Below, one piece after another: positions 62,913 to 64,000 of a stretch of DNA of 64,000 bases (position 1 is its first letter; each line of letters begins with the position of its first letter). Below the pieces are notes generated by a model. It ran no database searches, had not been told where the DNA came from, and saw only the letters and a program-made list of their open reading frames with translations. The position numbers and the translations under genes were made by a program. This stretch comes from Deltaproteobacteria bacterium (GTDB lineage: Bacteria > Myxococcota_A > Polyangia > JAAYKL01), in the NCBI GenBank assembly GCA_016935665.1, contig JAFGQN010000244.1, forward strand, positions 1-64,000, in the 5' to 3' direction.

Positions 62913-64000
62913 TTAGTCCCATGAAATGTTTTCGACGTTGGCCCGTCGCCAATAGCCATCCGCCGAGGTTTTGCAGCATTGGTGCGGCCGTATTCGGTTT
63001 GTGTTTTGTGGCGTTCAATGTTCTGGCCTCTTCGACTGGCGATGGGGATGGTGCATCGCAGCCCCCAAAAAAAGAAGGGATTTCCGGAGAGTACGAAAGC
63101 ACTCTGAAATATGTGGGCGACAACGGACGAACACCAGTGGAGTTCGCGTTGGGCGAAGACGATAATCGCGCATCGGTCCTGCAGCAGCTGATGTTGTCAG
63201 TAAAACGCGGTGACACCGACGGGGGGGCCACGTTGCAGCTGCGGATGTTTCCGGCCTCTCCCGCGTATTGGCCAATAGATAATATATCGATGTATCGGTT
63301 TGGTAACGATGTTCGCATCGAACGGTTTTGGTATCATCATAAGGCCCAGTCCATTGAGGTGACGTTTGGCGACTTTTCACTGACACTCGGCCGCAAGCTG
63401 GCATTTTATGTGGATGGCGACGCAACAGGCTGGGATCAGGCAACACTGCGAGGCGCTTCGCTTGAGTTTGCACAACCGGGGCGTTTTTTATTGGGTCTGT
63501 ATGGCGGCAGTACCAATACCCAGAATACGGATCCGGTGACCGGAAGTATGCTGGAAGCAGAAGCGGCCGATACGGTGGTTGCCGTTCAGGTGCAGTGGCA
63601 CGCCAAAGAGGTCGTTCGCTTTGGTATGCACGGCGTCCATTTTGAACCCAGATATAAATTGGCCACCGACATTCCACAGCAACAGTTATGGGTGGATAAA
63701 GGTCCCGGGATTCGCATTTCCACCGCAGGGGCGTTGCTGGACTTTCGTTTGGGCGGCATTTCGTTTTATGCGGAAGGGAATTTTCAATCTCACGACAATT
63801 TCAGGACCATCTCTTCAGAAGGCGTACACAATGAATCAGGCAGCGCGGTATATGCGGAACTGGCGTGGGATTCAGGGCCGTATTTCAGGCGAATAAAACT
63901 GCAGTTGCAGACCGAAGGGGTGTGGTATCGGAGATTCCTTGCGGAGGGAACCTATCGCAGCGCATTTGGCGAATATCTGCTGTCTGAGCTTGACCCGGCG
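62909..64000 (+). CDS. Partial outer-membrane-type protein (3' end outside the window)
   Basis: Absent from the ORF track because no stop occurs before the window edge. The frame is open for 364 codons from ATG 62909, which overlaps the rnr stop as ATGA; ATG 62921 is an alternative. A hydrophobic signal-like segment ('IGAAVFGLCFVAFNVLASS') is followed by an acidic Gly-rich linker and then alternating beta-strand pattern ('IEVTFGDFSLTLGRKLAFYVDGDATGWDQATLRGASLEF'). This resembles beta-barrel proteins of the DUF6029 kind, as recalled from pattern only. Translational coupling to rnr is odd for an outer-membrane protein. Confidence 0.75.
   Translation, partial: MISPMKCFRRWPVANSHPPRFCSIGAAVFGLCFVAFNVLASSTGDGDGASQPPKKEGISGEYESTLKYVGDNGRTPVEFALGEDDNRASVLQQLMLSVKRGDTDGGATLQLRMFPASPAYWPIDNISMYRFGNDVRIERFWYHHKAQSIEVTFGDFSLTLGRKLAFYVDGDATGWDQATLRGASLEFAQPGRFLLGLYGGSTNTQNTDPVTGSMLEAEAADTVVAVQVQWHAKEVVRFGMHGVHFEPRYKLATDIPQQQLWVDKGPGIRISTAGALLDFRLGGISFYAEGNFQSHDNFRTISSEGVHNESGSAVYAELAWDSGPYFRRIKLQLQTEGVWYRRFLAEGTYRSAFGEYLLSELDPA

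Noticed and set aside
1-64000. CRISPR arrays, rRNA, tRNA and riboswitches
   Set aside because: No regular direct-repeat/spacer array, no rRNA-like stretch and no cloverleaf or known riboswitch core was recognised by eye. A covariance-model scan would be needed to exclude small RNAs.

Overview
The window reads as a piece of a Gram-negative bacterial chromosome, most likely from the old 'Deltaproteobacteria' (Myxococcota, Bradymonadota or a relative). This is inferred from gene content: many lipoproteins including one with a long Asp/Ser stalk, a TIGR02266-like PilZ protein, an FHA protein, a Ser/Thr kinase with a large C-terminal region, an NtrC-type activator, a TgpA/DUF58/MoxR cluster and an ExbB/ExbD/TonB system. 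No rRNA, tRNA or CRISPR array was found.

Region 1 (1-13.5 kb, all minus strand) is a surface-polysaccharide locus. Reading in the direction of transcription it has a truncated nucleotide-sugar-dehydrogenase-like gene, the wbpD/wbpE/wbpB trio for a 3-acetamido uronic acid sugar, a WbpP-like epimerase, a WecA-like initiating transferase, a Wzy-like polymerase, a Wzx-like flippase, three glycosyltransferases (GT2, GT4, WecG/TagA), an NTP_transf_5 protein and the first 13 codons of another gene. The distal half (about 1-7.5 kb) is clearly more AT-rich than the rest, as is usual for exchanged polysaccharide genes.

Region 2 (13.9-31.3 kb) has a lipoprotein with an Asp/Ser stalk and an SMP-30-like propeller, a MoxR-DUF58-transglutaminase operon, a LolA-like protein, RNase G with a PilZ protein, a HEAT lipoprotein-FHA-uracil-DNA-glycosylase-like operon, DnaK, an NtrC-family regulator and a tRNA-dihydrouridine synthase.

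Region 3 (31.3-43.6 kb) is mixed: a secreted protein of unknown function, a short-HEAT-repeat protein, a B12-binding radical SAM enzyme of the RiPP maturation type in line with an RhlE helicase, an EGF-like membrane protein, a secreted nuclease, an AmpG-like MFS transporter, a gamma-glutamylcyclotransferase, a decayed IS4 transposase, an inhibitory-type serpin lipoprotein and RpoZ.

Region 4 (43.9-60.4 kb) is the most coherent system. A Ser/Thr kinase is followed by a PhoB-like response regulator with Glu in place of the phospho-acceptor Asp. Then come a beta-helix-type surface lipoprotein, a DUF3450 protein, a TtpC-like extended ExbB, ExbB, ExbD, TonB, a TPR protein and a TonB-dependent receptor with two N-terminal beta-sandwich domains. 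A Gly-rich membrane protein and an OmpA-family lipoprotein follow. Arrays of 7+4-bp direct repeats resembling a Pho box lie in front of the kinase, the regulator and the TonB operon. I propose a self-contained, Pho-box-type regulated outer-membrane uptake system. The window ends with RNase R and a partial outer-membrane-type protein absent from the ORF track.
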